Assembly: GCA_003987725.1 (NCBI GenBank)
Contig: RXJH01000001.1
Location: forward strand, 186,001 to 250,000
Origin: Hyphomicrobium sp.
GTDB lineage: Bacteria > Pseudomonadota > Alphaproteobacteria > Rhizobiales > Hyphomicrobiaceae
DNA: 64,000 bases
Direction: 5' to 3'
The notes under the pieces are model-generated. The model worked only from the letters and a program-made list of their open reading frames with translations, did not search any database and was not told where the DNA came from. Both the position numbers and the translations under genes were made by a program. Below, in pieces: positions 16,292 to 26,500 of the stretch (position 1 is the stretch's first letter; every line of letters starts with the position of its first letter).

Positions 16292-17296
16292 CTACGCCGC
16301 GTCCGATTGGTCGTCGCGGCCGTATCCGTGCTCGGCGAGCGCGATCGCGTCCTCCAACACGCCGATCGTTGCAGATGCGTTCGTCGCACGCTCGCTCAGC
16401 AGGCGGCGGAAGGCACGGCCGCGCGGCTGACCATGATACAGGCCTAGGACGTGCCGCGTGATGTTCGACAACCGGCCGCCTTTGCGAATGTGCTCGGCCG
16501 TGTAGGGAAGCAGGCGGGACAACGCTTCTCCCCGTCCCGGCGCATCGTCGTTCTCTTCGAAAATCCTCCGATCGACGTCCGCAAGAACGTAAGGATTTTG
16601 ATAGGCAGCGCGACCGAGCATGACGCCGTCGACGTGCTCGAGGTGGCGGCATGCATCGTCAAGTGTTTCGATGCCACCGTTGATGACGATGGTGAGTTCG
16701 GGGTGTTTCGCCTTCAGGCGGTAAACTCGTTGATAATCGAGCGGTGGAACCTCGCGGTTCTCTTTCGGCGACAATCCCTTCAGCCACGCCTTGCGCGCGT
16801 GCACGATGAACGTGCTGACGCCGGTCGCCGCCACGACGTCGATGAAGCGCTGCAGGTCGGCCTCAGCGTCCTGATCGTCGATGCCGATGCGGCATTTGAC
16901 GGTGACAGGCTTCGATTGGCTGTTGCGCATCGCAGACACACATGCCGCAACGAGTTCCGGCTCCGCCATCAGGCAGGCGCCAAAACGTCCTTCCTGCACG
17001 CGGTCCGATGGGCAGCCGATGTTGAGATTGATTTCGTCGTAGCCGAGGCCGGCACCAATGGCCGCCGCTTCCGCGAGCTTTGCCGAGTCCGAGCCGCCAA
17101 GCTGCAGAGCGATTGGGTGCTCGATAGCTGAGAAGCCGAGCAGGCGTTGGCGATCGCCGCGAATGACGGCATCGGCAGTGACCATCTCCGTATAGAGCAG
17201 CGCACGCTTCGTCAGTCCACGGTGGAAGACGCGGCAATGCCGGTCAGTCCAGTCCATCATGGGGGCGATGCAGAATCTATGCGATTGAAATTGCAA
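16292..17296 (-). CDS. dusA: tRNA-dihydrouridine(20/20a) synthase DusA
   Basis: A FMN enzyme that reduces uridine at D-loop positions of tRNA. The 334-residue TIM barrel opens with the DusA-type FCIAPMMDWTDRHCRVFHR; NLNIGCPSDRVQEGRFGACLM carries the active-site cysteine (Cys about 108), and the FMN phosphate loop is INGGIETL..VDGVMLGRAAYQNP. DusA rather than DusB/C is indicated by the N-terminal APMMDWTDRH and by the conserved HARKAWLKGLSPKENREVPPL segment. The TTG at 17296 has AGGA 5-6 bases upstream and gives the full family N-terminus. Confidence 0.93.
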   Translation of the reverse strand: MQFQSHRFCIAPMMDWTDRHCRVFHRGLTKRALLYTEMVTADAVIRGDRQRLLGFSAIEHPIALQLGGSDSAKLAEAAAIGAGLGYDEINLNIGCPSDRVQEGRFGACLMAEPELVAACVSAMRNSQSKPVTVKCRIGIDDQDAEADLQRFIDVVAATGVSTFIVHARKAWLKGLSPKENREVPPLDYQRVYRLKAKHPELTIVINGGIETLDDACRHLEHVDGVMLGRAAYQNPYVLADVDRRIFEENDDAPGRGEALSRLLPYTAEHIRKGGRLSNITRHVLGLYHGQPRGRAFRRLLSERATNASATIGVLEDAIALAEHGYGRDDQSDAA

Positions 17297-17414
17297 CCGG
17301 GTCCTGCTTTCAGGGTGTCAAAAGCGCGCGGATTGTCCGCCGCAAAGGTGCGCATTATCCCGATCCGGAATAGTGCGAGTTAGCGGGGCGCGCAATGCGT
17401 TTTGAACGTCTCGG

Positions 17415-18113
17415 CTATGGCTGCGCGGCTTCTCCGCCTTTGGCGGAGCGCCCAGTCGTCGAATAAAGCGGGAGCGTCCCGGTCTGGAAAGCACGGGCGT
17501 CGTACTCGCGCAGCTCCATTGTAAACGTCACCTGCGCGGGACCACGCCGGAGAATATGGTCGAGAGGACCGAAATCGTTAACCTCGGCCTGATCCAGCAC
17601 TAAGCGAAAGTTGTAAGAGCCAGGCTCTCGAATGAGCTGATCGGGCTTTTGGGCCGGGCCGTTCGTGTAGAACAAAACCGTCTGCGTCTTGCTTGACTTG
17701 CCGGACAGGGGGATCGGCGCGAACGGCTCAAATCCGTTGGCGCGGGCTTTATCCATGGTCCACCTGCCAAGATCGGCGGCGTAGAAGCGTTTCACATCGC
17801 CGGTCTTGGGATTTGTCGCTTCGAGATCCATCGACAGGATCGTGCCCGTGCGGCCCCCATCGTTCAGGAGCGTGACAGGCACCTCAATAACCTCGAAATT
17901 GGTGTTGTTGTAAGGCGCGCTGAATTGAACGACAGATGGCACGAAGACTTTGATGTCCGGCGCCTTGAGAGAACTTTCCCAAAGGCTGTAGCCGGAGAAG
18001 ACGAGCGCCAGCACCGAGATCATCGCCGAAAGCGTGCCGCGGCTATGTCCGGGTGACTCGCTTGCATCGTTTTCCAGGCCATCAACTGCCAGCTCATGTT
18101 GAGCCTTTGCCAT
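17415..18113 (-). CDS. Membrane-anchored protein of unknown function
   Basis: A 232-residue protein with one transmembrane segment near the N-terminus (about residues 30-50, LSAMISVLALVFSGYSLW) and a predicted extracytoplasmic beta-rich domain with the pattern VTLLNDGGRTGTILSMDLEATN, reminiscent of immunoglobulin-like or DUF-type folds. No catalytic motif is seen and no family is recognised. The ATG at 18113 is chosen over an upstream GTG/ATG at 18158 because of a G-rich site just before it. It follows the membrane alpha/beta hydrolase gene on the same strand with a 150-base gap and may act with it. Confidence 0.6.
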   Translation of the reverse strand: MAKAQHELAVDGLENDASESPGHSRGTLSAMISVLALVFSGYSLWESSLKAPDIKVFVPSVVQFSAPYNNTNFEVIEVPVTLLNDGGRTGTILSMDLEATNPKTGDVKRFYAADLGRWTMDKARANGFEPFAPIPLSGKSSKTQTVLFYTNGPAQKPDQLIREPGSYNFRLVLDQAEVNDFGPLDHILRRGPAQVTFTMELREYDARAFQTGTLPLYSTTGRSAKGGEAAQP

Positions 18114-18263
18114 ATCCGACACCCCCAATTTCCAATCCCCGCGGCAAGCAACCAGCATGGCCGACGAACGTCAAGACATGGCGGGAAGATTGCCATCCCT
18201 CGTGTCTTTCAGACGCGCACTGCGGAGATGAGCGTATGTCAATTTTCCTTCATCAAGCTCCGT

Positions 18264-20180
18264 CTATGGCGTTGCCTTGACCGTCGAGCCGACGACGGCG
18301 GCGACGGCCTTTGAATCTTTAGGGCCGGGCTCGCGGTCGGCAGGCTCGTCGGTCGTTCCGGGGGCGTTTTCGATTTCGTTCAGCCATTCGGCCGTTCGCG
18401 TGAAATCGGGATCGGCCGTGAACCGTTCGCTCGGTGCAAAGCCTTCGGAACGGCTGATGGCCTGCGCGATGAGCTTGCGAAATTCCGGGACATCGAAGTA
18501 CGACGCGTGCACGAGTTCCTTCCACGTGAAGTACGTGCTGATGGCGGTGTCCGCCGTATGGGAGGGAACGGCGAACCTGATCTGTCCGATGGCACGGCGA
18601 AACTTGGCGATCGACTGGCTCGCCGCCGCGTTGCTGTAATCGGTAATAATGTCGGCGACCCCCGCAGGAAGCCGGGGCAACGATTTTTCGAGCCACATAG
18701 GACGATCCAACGCTCCTATGGCGATTTCTCCCTCGGTGTCGTTGCCGTAGGCGGCGCGCTTCACCTCAGAATTTGTGATGCTGTTTAAAAACTTGCTGGC
18801 AATGGCGCTGATGAATGTCGCCAGGGCTTGAATCACAACCATCAGGAGCAGTGCAAAGACGCCCAAGATCGCCGGCACGATGATCGCGGGGACGAACAGC
18901 GACCAGAACCAGCGCTTCCGCCGATCCTGCAAATCGGCGGCTCCGAGGGCCCAGGAAAGCTCGTCGGTCACGACATGAAGCAACAGGCCACTGTTGATCG
19001 AGAGATCGCGTCCACCACCGCACAACGTACCGCTGGGGCAAGGCTGGCCCCCGGCTTCGAAGAAGCGCCTCTTGAAGCGGATGCCCCGCTCGATGGCGTC
19101 GAGGTTCGGATATTGCGCCTGCAGCGCCTCGCGCTTTTCACGATACTGCTGCCAAGCCGCCTTGCGGTCTTGGGGCGGTTGAACCGCGGCGCCGCTTTCG
19201 GTCGTCACCTCTTCGCCATCACCCTTGCGAGCAACGATGAGCTGATTGCGGAGCGCGCTCAACGCTGCTTCGGCTTCGGGCGATGCGTTCGCATCATAAA
19301 TTTCCGTTTTGAGCCACTCCGCGATGCCAACCATCGCGGGAGGCGAGAACAGGATCAAAAAATAGATCACCGGCAGCGTTATGACGGACAGAAGAGTGAT
19401 CGACGAAACCGCGAACGATTTGTCGAAAAATTCGAGCCGGGCGTCGGGCAACAGCGCGAGACCCTGAATAGCTTCGTCTTCAGGATGGGACAACGGCAGC
19501 CAGCGCGATCCGAAGTTGTTTTTCGCGCGTCGCGTTATTCGAGAATGGTAGCTCAGCAAGCTCCGGCTATCGAGCCAGTGCAACACTATGTAGAACGTGA
19601 GCGCAGGCAAGCTGGCGAGGACACCCGTCGCGATCCATACGCGCGGAAAGGTATTTCCGAAAAGCGTTCGCTCGTTGCCGAGCTGCGTCGCCAGCACGTA
19701 GACGATGAACATCAACAGCAGCATCATCGATGCGACGAAGATGACCTTGCGCATCAAGCTCAATCGCGTCAGCAGAAAAACCTCTTTGCGCAATTTGAGA
19801 AATGGCGTGCCGACGGTGATCCAGCGCTTCAGGTTCGCGAGAGGTCTCTTGCGTGCGGCATTTTCCAGCAGTGCATCGGAGAGGATCGAGCCGCCGTGGC
19901 TATGGCCGACGATGCAATAAGGCTCACTTTTGACCTCGAGCTCGCGCATGAACTTGGTGAGCCGCTCGCCTGCATCGCGCCGCTGGGTCTCGCTATTATC
20001 TCCCGCCCAGGGAAAAGGCACAAAGTTCAGCTCGCCGTCGCGCGCGTCGATGAGATCCTGCATCTCCTTTTCGAAGACGCTTCCTTTTTCCCACCATTGC
20101 AACTCGGGCGGGGGGCTGCCGTCAGGATTCGCAGCCGTCGGGCCCGCGAACGTGCCGTGCACCGCAATAATCGTTGCCAA
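18264..20180 (-). CDS. Membrane-embedded alpha/beta hydrolase, function unknown
   Basis: A 638-residue protein. It begins directly with a hydrolase strand and oxyanion loop (IIAVHGTFAG, residues 4-13). The nucleophile elbow GHSHGG is at about 93-98 (Ser95). After a WITVGTPF segment come two hydrophobic pairs (about 143-200), then another membrane region (about 268-300) and a third (about 425-460). A conserved-looking stretch near residue 565 (FTWKELVHASYFDV) could supply the catalytic His. Thus the hydrolase core appears split by membrane segments. The overall plan recalls PGAP1/lipase-like enzymes acting on lipids, but I cannot name a family. The neighbour at 17415 may be a partner. Confidence 0.65.
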   Translation of the reverse strand: MATIIAVHGTFAGPTAANPDGSPPPELQWWEKGSVFEKEMQDLIDARDGELNFVPFPWAGDNSETQRRDAGERLTKFMRELEVKSEPYCIVGHSHGGSILSDALLENAARKRPLANLKRWITVGTPFLKLRKEVFLLTRLSLMRKVIFVASMMLLLMFIVYVLATQLGNERTLFGNTFPRVWIATGVLASLPALTFYIVLHWLDSRSLLSYHSRITRRAKNNFGSRWLPLSHPEDEAIQGLALLPDARLEFFDKSFAVSSITLLSVITLPVIYFLILFSPPAMVGIAEWLKTEIYDANASPEAEAALSALRNQLIVARKGDGEEVTTESGAAVQPPQDRKAAWQQYREKREALQAQYPNLDAIERGIRFKRRFFEAGGQPCPSGTLCGGGRDLSINSGLLLHVVTDELSWALGAADLQDRRKRWFWSLFVPAIIVPAILGVFALLLMVVIQALATFISAIASKFLNSITNSEVKRAAYGNDTEGEIAIGALDRPMWLEKSLPRLPAGVADIITDYSNAAASQSIAKFRRAIGQIRFAVPSHTADTAISTYFTWKELVHASYFDVPEFRKLIAQAISRSEGFAPSERFTADPDFTRTAEWLNEIENAPGTTDEPADREPGPKDSKAVAAVVGSTVKATP

Positions 20181-20577
20181 CGCCCCCTCCTCAGTCCTTA
20201 CGCGACGGCCTCAAACCCACTTACCGGGGTCGTGAGCCGCGATTACGAATTCCGCATGACATCCTATGCCCGAACGGCGGCGGATGATGCCGCATCCCAT
20301 CAACGGTAGCATCAGGGCAAAATCTCAGACGTCACGAATGTTTGCCTATGTGGCCTTGCTGCTGTGCGCAATGACGTGGACGGCCGCTTTGCCTCGCTTC
20401 GAGGATAGGCGCGCGCGTCTCTGTGATCGTTTGACGCGTCTTCGAACTTATCTCCCGCACATCCGACTTTCATACCCACACCAGAAGAGACGGCGGCGAC
20501 TGAAAGCTGTTTTCTTCACTGAGTATTTGCGTGCGGACCAAGTCACACGCTTACGAAAACCAAGGAAAAAATCTTCA
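20181..20577. other. 397-base divergent intergenic region
   Basis: This lies between the leftward hydrolase gene and the rightward MarR gene. An open frame runs through part of it in the MarR reading frame, but its content is Arg-rich and unlike a protein. The inverted repeat GCGTG-N12-CACGC near 20529-20550 could be a MarR operator. I see no RNA gene or terminator. Confidence 0.4.
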
Positions 20578-21042
20578 ATGAGTCAATCGCCTTCGACGAA
20601 CCCCCAGCGCTCGGTCATTCACCTTCTTCGCCGTGTTGATCAGTGTGCTGCTCAGCTTTATACGACCGAAAGTGCCGACAACGATCTCACGCTCCGGCAA
20701 CTTGCGATCCTTACGGCGATTTCTCGTCAGGAGAACCTGAGCCAGACCGACCTCGTCGCGATTACCGGGATCGACCGTTCTACCGTAGCCGGCATCGTTA
20801 GTCGTCTGCTTCGCAAGGGACTTCTCGAACGCAAGCGTTCGCCACTCGATGGCCGGGCCTACTGCGTCCGTCTTTCGAAGCGCGGCCAAAAGGCCGTTTC
20901 TGGCGCCGACCGTCTTTACTCACGCGTAGAAAAGAAGCTCCTCGCATCGGTTCCCGCTGCGGAGGCGTCCAAGTTCGTTTCGACCTTGAAGACGATCCTC
21001 TCAGCGCACGCTGACGATGAGCAGACCGGCGCGTCTGCGTAA
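20578..21042 (+). CDS. MarR-family transcriptional regulator
   Basis: A 154-residue winged-helix regulator. Residues about 33-105 hold the DNA-binding domain: LTLRQLAILTAI.., then the recognition region GIDRSTVAGIVSRLLRKGLLERKRSPLDGRAY with the wing DGRAYCVRLSKRG. N- and C-terminal helices would form the dimer. MarR proteins usually repress themselves and a neighbouring gene in response to small aromatic compounds or oxidants. The ATG at 20578 follows AAGGA by 11 bases; further upstream sequence is not protein-like. No obvious target lies next to it except the divergent hydrolase gene. Confidence 0.9.
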   Translation: MSQSPSTNPQRSVIHLLRRVDQCAAQLYTTESADNDLTLRQLAILTAISRQENLSQTDLVAITGIDRSTVAGIVSRLLRKGLLERKRSPLDGRAYCVRLSKRGQKAVSGADRLYSRVEKKLLASVPAAEASKFVSTLKTILSAHADDEQTGASA

Positions 21043-21073
21043 CTTCCACAAGTTTGCTTGCCATACAGAGGGC

Positions 21074-21099
21074 GCCCACATTATTCGTAGAATGTGGGC
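21074..21099. terminator. Hairpin after the MarR gene
   Basis: GCCCACATT (21074-21082) and AATGTGGGC (21091-21099) form a perfect 9-base stem with an 8-base loop, 32 bases after the MarR stop. No T-tract follows, so it may be a weak or Rho-assisted terminator, or an operator for the AraC-family gene at 21172. Confidence 0.45.
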
Positions 21100-21171
21100 G
21101 ACCTCGTAGTCTTTGCAATTGACGTGTCGCCATTGCCACCTATCATTCAGTAATGGTAGGGGACGAGGGCT

Positions 21172-22185
21172 ATGTTGCGCACGCTAGGCGATCAGGTGAT
21201 TTCGTCGACAGACGATTTCACCGAGTACATCATCAACACATCCGATGTGCATCCACGGGACCGGTTTCAATACTGGTTCCAATCCACTCGCCGCGTCTTG
21301 GGTCCTTATGAAAATCGGCCATTCCAAAGAGCGAACTTCGAAGGTGACTTGCGCTATCTCCGAGTACCGGGAATGTCGCTCTCCGTCTTCCGCTGCAATG
21401 GCATGCGCGCATGGCGCACCGAACGTCAGGCGAACCTCTTAGGCGAATTCGTCCATGTCGTTATGCCTCTCACTGGCAGTGTGAAACTCAGACAGGACGG
21501 CCGCGAGGCCCAGCTGAATGCCGGTGACATCTGTCTCATCGACGTCGGACGGCCATCGACGCTCATTCAAACACCACATGCGCGGTGCCTCGTCGTTGAA
21601 CTGTCACGGCGCGAGGGCGAGGCGCGTCTCGGCCAGCTCAACCGATGGACGGCGCGCCGCATCGACGGTGGACAAGGCGGTGGAGCGCTCGCCTCGGCAT
21701 TCGCGCGACTTCTTCCCGATCAAATCTCCTACCTGAGCGGCCCCGCCCAGGCGGAAGTTGCCCGGCAATTTCTCGATCTCTGCGCGTTGTCCGTGAAGGA
21801 AATGGACGGCACCGCTTATTCTCACTCGTCAGCCCGGCTCGCATCGCTGCTTCGTCTCAAATCCGTGGTCGATGCCAACCTGACGAACTGCAATGCAACA
21901 TGCGAGGAGCTTGCAGCGGCGGCCGGCATTTCGGTACGGTACGCCAACCAGTTGCTCGACGCGGAGCAGACGTCGCTGCAGAAATTGCTGTTCAACCGGC
22001 GGATTGAAAAATGCCAGGCGGCACTTGCCGACCCTGCGCAAGCCCATCGCCAGATCAGCGATATCGCGTATTCATGGGGCTTCGGTGACGTCTCGCACTT
22101 CGGCCGCCTCTTCAAGGCGATGACCGGCATGACGCCGCGCGATTACAAAAAGTTCAACCTCACCGCGTTGACGAAATCTGAATAA
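21172..22185 (+). CDS. AraC-family transcriptional regulator
   Basis: A 337-residue activator-type regulator. The N-terminal half (about 15-200) is an AraC-binding-like/cupin domain, starting RDRFQYWFQSTRRVLGP and holding GDICLIDVGRP. The C-terminal 100 residues contain two helix-turn-helix units: ATCEELAAAAGISVRYANQLL and QISDIAYSWGFGDVSHFGRLFKAMTGMTPRDYKK, the latter the classic AraC signature. This domain plan is seen in regulators of aromatic or amine catabolism. No adjacent target is evident; the following gene encodes an extensin-like protein. Confidence 0.92.
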   Translation: MLRTLGDQVISSTDDFTEYIINTSDVHPRDRFQYWFQSTRRVLGPYENRPFQRANFEGDLRYLRVPGMSLSVFRCNGMRAWRTERQANLLGEFVHVVMPLTGSVKLRQDGREAQLNAGDICLIDVGRPSTLIQTPHARCLVVELSRREGEARLGQLNRWTARRIDGGQGGGALASAFARLLPDQISYLSGPAQAEVARQFLDLCALSVKEMDGTAYSHSSARLASLLRLKSVVDANLTNCNATCEELAAAAGISVRYANQLLDAEQTSLQKLLFNRRIEKCQAALADPAQAHRQISDIAYSWGFGDVSHFGRLFKAMTGMTPRDYKKFNLTALTKSE

Positions 22186-22195
22186 ATTCCTGCTA

Positions 22196-22210
22196 GCGAT
22201 CTGTGATCGC
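22196..22210. repeat. Short hairpin after the AraC-family gene
   Basis: GCGATC-TGT-GATCGC is a perfect inverted repeat starting 11 bases after the AraC stop. There is no T-tract. A second short stem, GACCA-TCTG-TGGTC, follows near 22250-22263. They may together slow or stop transcription. Confidence 0.35.
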
Positions 22211-22336
22211 GGAACCATACGTCCGTCATTTTGCTTTTCTTTTGCTTTGAGACCATCTGTGGTCAAATTTCGGGTCTAAATCTTAGGCTTCATGCCTTCG
22301 GGCGCATTGTATGGGTAAGCAGCTTGTAGGTCCGTC

Positions 22337-23527
22337 TTGAGCGCGCAACAGGAATTGTTAGCCCGTGCCATGGCGCTTCGATCGAGGGCTATAGCCAAGG
22401 CGCATCGCCTAGCCGTTCGCTATTCCGTCATTCTCACCCGCGTTGCTTTTCTCGGCCTTTTGCTACTTCCGCTGCTCGAGCCCAACAGCTTCTATATCAC
22501 TCGCGCCGGCCGTGTGGCGTCGCCGCCGGACGTCGAGTTGCATGCGCGATCCGAGATTGGCACCGCGGCACCTGAAATTGCGCCAGGAGTCACAGCCGAA
22601 GCCGACCAACCGCCTTCGGCAGCCGACGTTGAATCGCCGTCGACCGACGGAAAGGTGCCGACACTACCGCCGGCCGATATGCCCACGCCGCTGCTGCCTG
22701 CGCAGCCCGCCGAGCCAAATGCCTCGCCGGCAGAATCCGCCGGGCCGGATGGTAAGCCGCTTCCGCCTTCAAAGCAGGCGACTGTACCGTGGACGGATAC
22801 CGAAATTGCGGAGGCAAAGGCTGAGTGCGGGCGGCTTCTCGCGAATATCACGGCCGTAACGGAAGAGCTTCCACCCGCGCGCGAGGGAATTTGCGGAGCG
22901 CCTGCGCCACGCGAACTCAGGAGCGTCGGCGAAAGCAAGGTGAAATTCGAACCGCCGGCTACCCTCAATTGCCCGATGATCGCCGGGCTCGCCACCTGGA
23001 TCAACGACAAGCTGCAGCCGGCTGCCCAGCAGAGCTTCGGTTCGCCTATCGCACGCGTCATCGGCGCATCCTACTCCTGCCGGAATCGCTATGGTCTCGC
23101 GCGCGCGCCGCTGAGCGAGCATGCGCTGATGGATGCTGTCGACATTGCAGCGTTCGTTCTCGCCGACGGCAAGGTCATCCGAGTTTCCAAGGGATGGGGA
23201 CCGACCACGGCGCAACTGAAACGCGCAGCCGCGAAGGCCAGCGAACCGCCAACAGTCAATAAGGTCAAAGGCGAAAAATTGCTTGTCTCGGCTTCGAAAC
23301 TCGGCGCCAACGACATTGCGAAGCACGGTGAAGACAAGCCGAAATCGCCAGAAGCCGAGAAGGAAGCCGCCGCAAAATTGGCCCTGTCATCGTTTCTTCA
23401 TCATGCGCACGACAGCGCCTGCGAGATCTTCGGCACCGTGCTCGGCCCCGACGCCAACGACGCACACCACGATCATTTTCATCTCGATATGAAAGTGCGC
23501 CGGCAACAGCGTTCGCTGTGTGAATAG
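22337..23527 (+). CDS. Extensin-like C-terminal domain protein, membrane-anchored
   Basis: A 396-residue protein. An N-terminal basic arm and one hydrophobic anchor (about 30-55) are followed by a Pro/Ala/Ser-rich linker (about 60-150), then the extensin_C domain (about 165-396). The domain shows the LAS-peptidase-type metal motif: LSEHALMDAVDIAAF, close to SxHxxGxAxD, and HHDHFHLDM near the end. This fits a zinc D-Ala-D-Ala carboxypeptidase-like fold acting on peptidoglycan, although activity is not established for the family. Four cysteines could form disulfides. The TTG at 22337 has TAGG about 8 bases upstream; an ATG at 22370 is possible. Confidence 0.83.
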   Translation: MSAQQELLARAMALRSRAIAKAHRLAVRYSVILTRVAFLGLLLLPLLEPNSFYITRAGRVASPPDVELHARSEIGTAAPEIAPGVTAEADQPPSAADVESPSTDGKVPTLPPADMPTPLLPAQPAEPNASPAESAGPDGKPLPPSKQATVPWTDTEIAEAKAECGRLLANITAVTEELPPAREGICGAPAPRELRSVGESKVKFEPPATLNCPMIAGLATWINDKLQPAAQQSFGSPIARVIGASYSCRNRYGLARAPLSEHALMDAVDIAAFVLADGKVIRVSKGWGPTTAQLKRAAAKASEPPTVNKVKGEKLLVSASKLGANDIAKHGEDKPKSPEAEKEAAAKLALSSFLHHAHDSACEIFGTVLGPDANDAHHDHFHLDMKVRRQQRSLCE

Positions 23528-23559
23528 ACCCGTGCACGACGACGGCCTGCTCAGGCGCC

Positions 23560-26500
23560 TCAAATCTTAAGTGCGATGACGTCCATGGAGCTCCGATGAC
23601 GCTCGCCGATGTCGTATTCGGCGAATCTGAAGCCTTCCGCCTCGAGCAGCTGCACGAGCCGCGCTCGCGTGAAATGATGATAGTGTTCGAGGTCTGCCCA
23701 ATAAGGGTTGGTGGCCGTCGCCTCGAGCGCGCGCCAGACGATGGTGTCGCGGTTGAGCGTTGAGAGGAAAAGCGCGCCTCCGCGCTTCATCCTTTGATTG
23801 ACGGAACGAAGCATCGCTGCGGGGAAAGGCGTTCTATCCAGGACGTCAACCAAGCTGACGACGCTGAAACGTTCCTCGGTGGCCAGCGCCTCGATATGGT
23901 GATGTGCCTCGTATCCGAATTTCTTCAGCTTCGTGACTCGCTCCATGTTGGCATCGACGCCGACGGGTGAGAATCCCCATTCGGCTGCGGTGAAAAGGAG
24001 CGATGCGTTGCCGAAGCCGATGTCGAGCCAGTCGCCTTGCGGCATGTGCCGGGCCACGCGCCCGACGGTTTTCGCGGACACATTGCGCTTGTTTTCGGCA
24101 TCCTTCCCGACCTTCTGCTCGGCCTTCGCGGCCGGATAGATCAGCTCTTGGCCTTCGGGCGTCAGATATCCTTCCGTGAAGACGTGCGCGCACGATCCGC
24201 AACGGCACCATTTCAGCATCGTCGGGAGTATCGAGTTGTAGGATGGATGGTTCGTTATCCGTGCCTCCTGCGCGTGCGAGACATCGCGGCTCTCGCAAAG
24301 TGGGCAGGCATCGTAAATTGCCCTCGGCCCTTGGGTCTCCGGCTTTGGCATTTGCGCGGGCGGGGAGGCACCGTCGCGTTCGACAACTGCAAAAGCCCGT
24401 GGCGCTTCGCCGGATCGCATGATTTCCACCATCTTCACAAACGAGGCTTCGAGGTTGCGCGTGTAGCGCGTGGAGTCGAATAGCGGCGCGGTAGCTCTCA
24501 TCGATGCAAGCTTGCGCCGAATCCCACCGAGCTTCTCCTTATCGCGCGCGAGTTCGAGCGCGAGAGCGGTATAGGCGTCGAGGTCGGTGGTAACGAGTTC
24601 CGGCAAGCCCATGGCGGTCAGGAGACTACCCGCGACGCGGCCGGAAAACGTTTCGCCGAGGCATGTCAGAACCGGCAATCCGGCCCAAAGGGCATCGCTC
24701 GTCGTCGTGTGTGCGTTACACGGAAGCGCATCCAGAAAAAGATCGGCCAGCCGGTGGCGGGCGAGATGTTTCTCGACTCGCGTGCGTTCGGCAAAGACGA
24801 GCCTACCCGGATCTATGCCTCGCGCTGCCGCTTCCCGTCTCAAATTGCTGGCGCAGGTCGTGTTCGGCACGAGCAGCCAGAGTACGGAGCCCGGCACCTT
24901 TCTCAAAAGGTGCATCCAGACGTCGAACATCGTCGGGTTGAGCTTGTAACTGTTGTTGAACGAGCAGAACACGAAGGCGTTTTCCGGCAGCCCGCAATCG
25001 GCGCGCGTTAGCGGCTCATCCGAGATTTTCCGCTGCCGGTCGTTCGGTTGATACGTATTCGGGAGATGGACGATTTTTTCGGAATAGTCCGCCTGGTGCT
25101 CCATCGGCGCAACAACGGCGTCGGCGACGATATAGTCGATGAAGTCGGCCCCCATCGTCCCAGGATAGCCGAGGTAGTTCACCTGAATCGGCGCCGGGCG
25201 ATAGCTCAGAATTTCCGGACGTCCGTCCTTCGTGTAGCCCTTGAGATCGACGAGGATGTCGATGGCATCGGCGTTGATTGCCGCGGCTACATCGCGGTGG
25301 GTCATCGGACCGATTTTTCGCACATGCTCGAATGCCTTCAGCATGCGCTGACGCATGGAGCTGCCATCCTCGGGACTGAAGCAGTAGCCGAAGATCTCGA
25401 AGCGGGTGCGATCGAGCTTCTCCAAGACTTCGGAGAACAGCATCGCGGTCGCGTGCTCGAAGTAATCACAGGATAGGAAACCGAGACGGATCCGCTGTCC
25501 CACGCCCAGACGATTCTGGTAGGTTTTGAACCGCATCTGCTCCGGAACGGCTATGGGCTTGATGTAGTTCTCAGCCGCTCTCCGTTGATCGGCGCGCGTC
25601 GCCCACAGCGAAATGAGCTGGAACGGCGCGATATGCATCGACTTCGCACGGAAATTTTCGAGGCAGTAGCGCCCCTCCTCATCGACACCGGGCCAATCGC
25701 ATTGAAAATGGAGGAGGTTCAGATACTCGAAGCGATTGACGAACGCGTCCGGTGCGCATTCGAGGCATTTCTGGAAGGCGGAGTCCGCTTCATCGTAGCG
25801 GTCCATCGTCTTGAGCGTGATCGCCAGATTGTAATGCGCGTGGGCGGATGCGGGGTCGAGCTTGATTGCATGCTCGAATGCCTGGATGGCGCCCGCCTGC
25901 ATGTTCAACGACCTCAGCACACCGCCAACGCCGATGTAGGCTTCGGCACGATTCGGCTCGATCGCGAGACCGGCCTGATAGCTCTCAAGAGCCTCCTGAA
26001 TAAGACCTCGCCCTTCGAGCGCCAGGGCCAAGTTGAACTGGTAGTCGGCGTTGGCAGGCTTGATTTCAACGGCGCGGCGGCAAAGCTCGATCGCTTCGTC
26101 AAACCGGCGCTCCTGGCGCAGATAGACGGCCAGCTCGTCCAGCCCCTTGGCGCGGGCATCGTCGTTTTTCGATTCCGTCTCGATCTCGGCCACGAGTGAC
26201 GCGATGGGTCGCTGCGATGCGGCGATCCGGCGCTCGAGTACGCGCGCCTCCTCCAGGCTTGGATCGAGATCGAGGGCCCGTCGACAGCGCGCTGCCGCCG
26301 CTTCAGCCTGACCGGTCTTCAACATCAAGACGCCAAGGCGGGTCAACACGGAGGGCTGATCGGGCTTCAGCTCAAGCGATTTGATATAGGCCGCCATGGC
26401 CTCCGATTCGTTCTCCACCACGGTCAGGAGGTTGCCCAAAACCGTGTGAACTTCCGAATTGCGCGGCTGCAGCGCTAGACATTCGCGGCAAGCAACGATC

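Noticed and set aside
15447-16652. Long N-terminal extension of the TauE/SafE protein
   Set aside because: The extension is Arg-rich, lies over dusA, and the membrane protein begins naturally at 16289.
18828-20309. 493-codon plus-strand frame opposite the membrane hydrolase gene
   Set aside because: The composition is dominated by Arg, Gln, Glu and His with no signal or domain; the minus-strand protein has clear hydrolase and membrane features.
20266-20577. In-frame N-terminal extension of the MarR regulator
   Set aside because: It is Arg-rich, unlike MarR proteins, and the ATG at 20578 gives the standard length.
25585-26199. Plus-strand open frames opposite the TPR/glycosyltransferase gene
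   Set aside because: These are antisense shadows with no domain or ribosome site; high GC content creates many such frames here.
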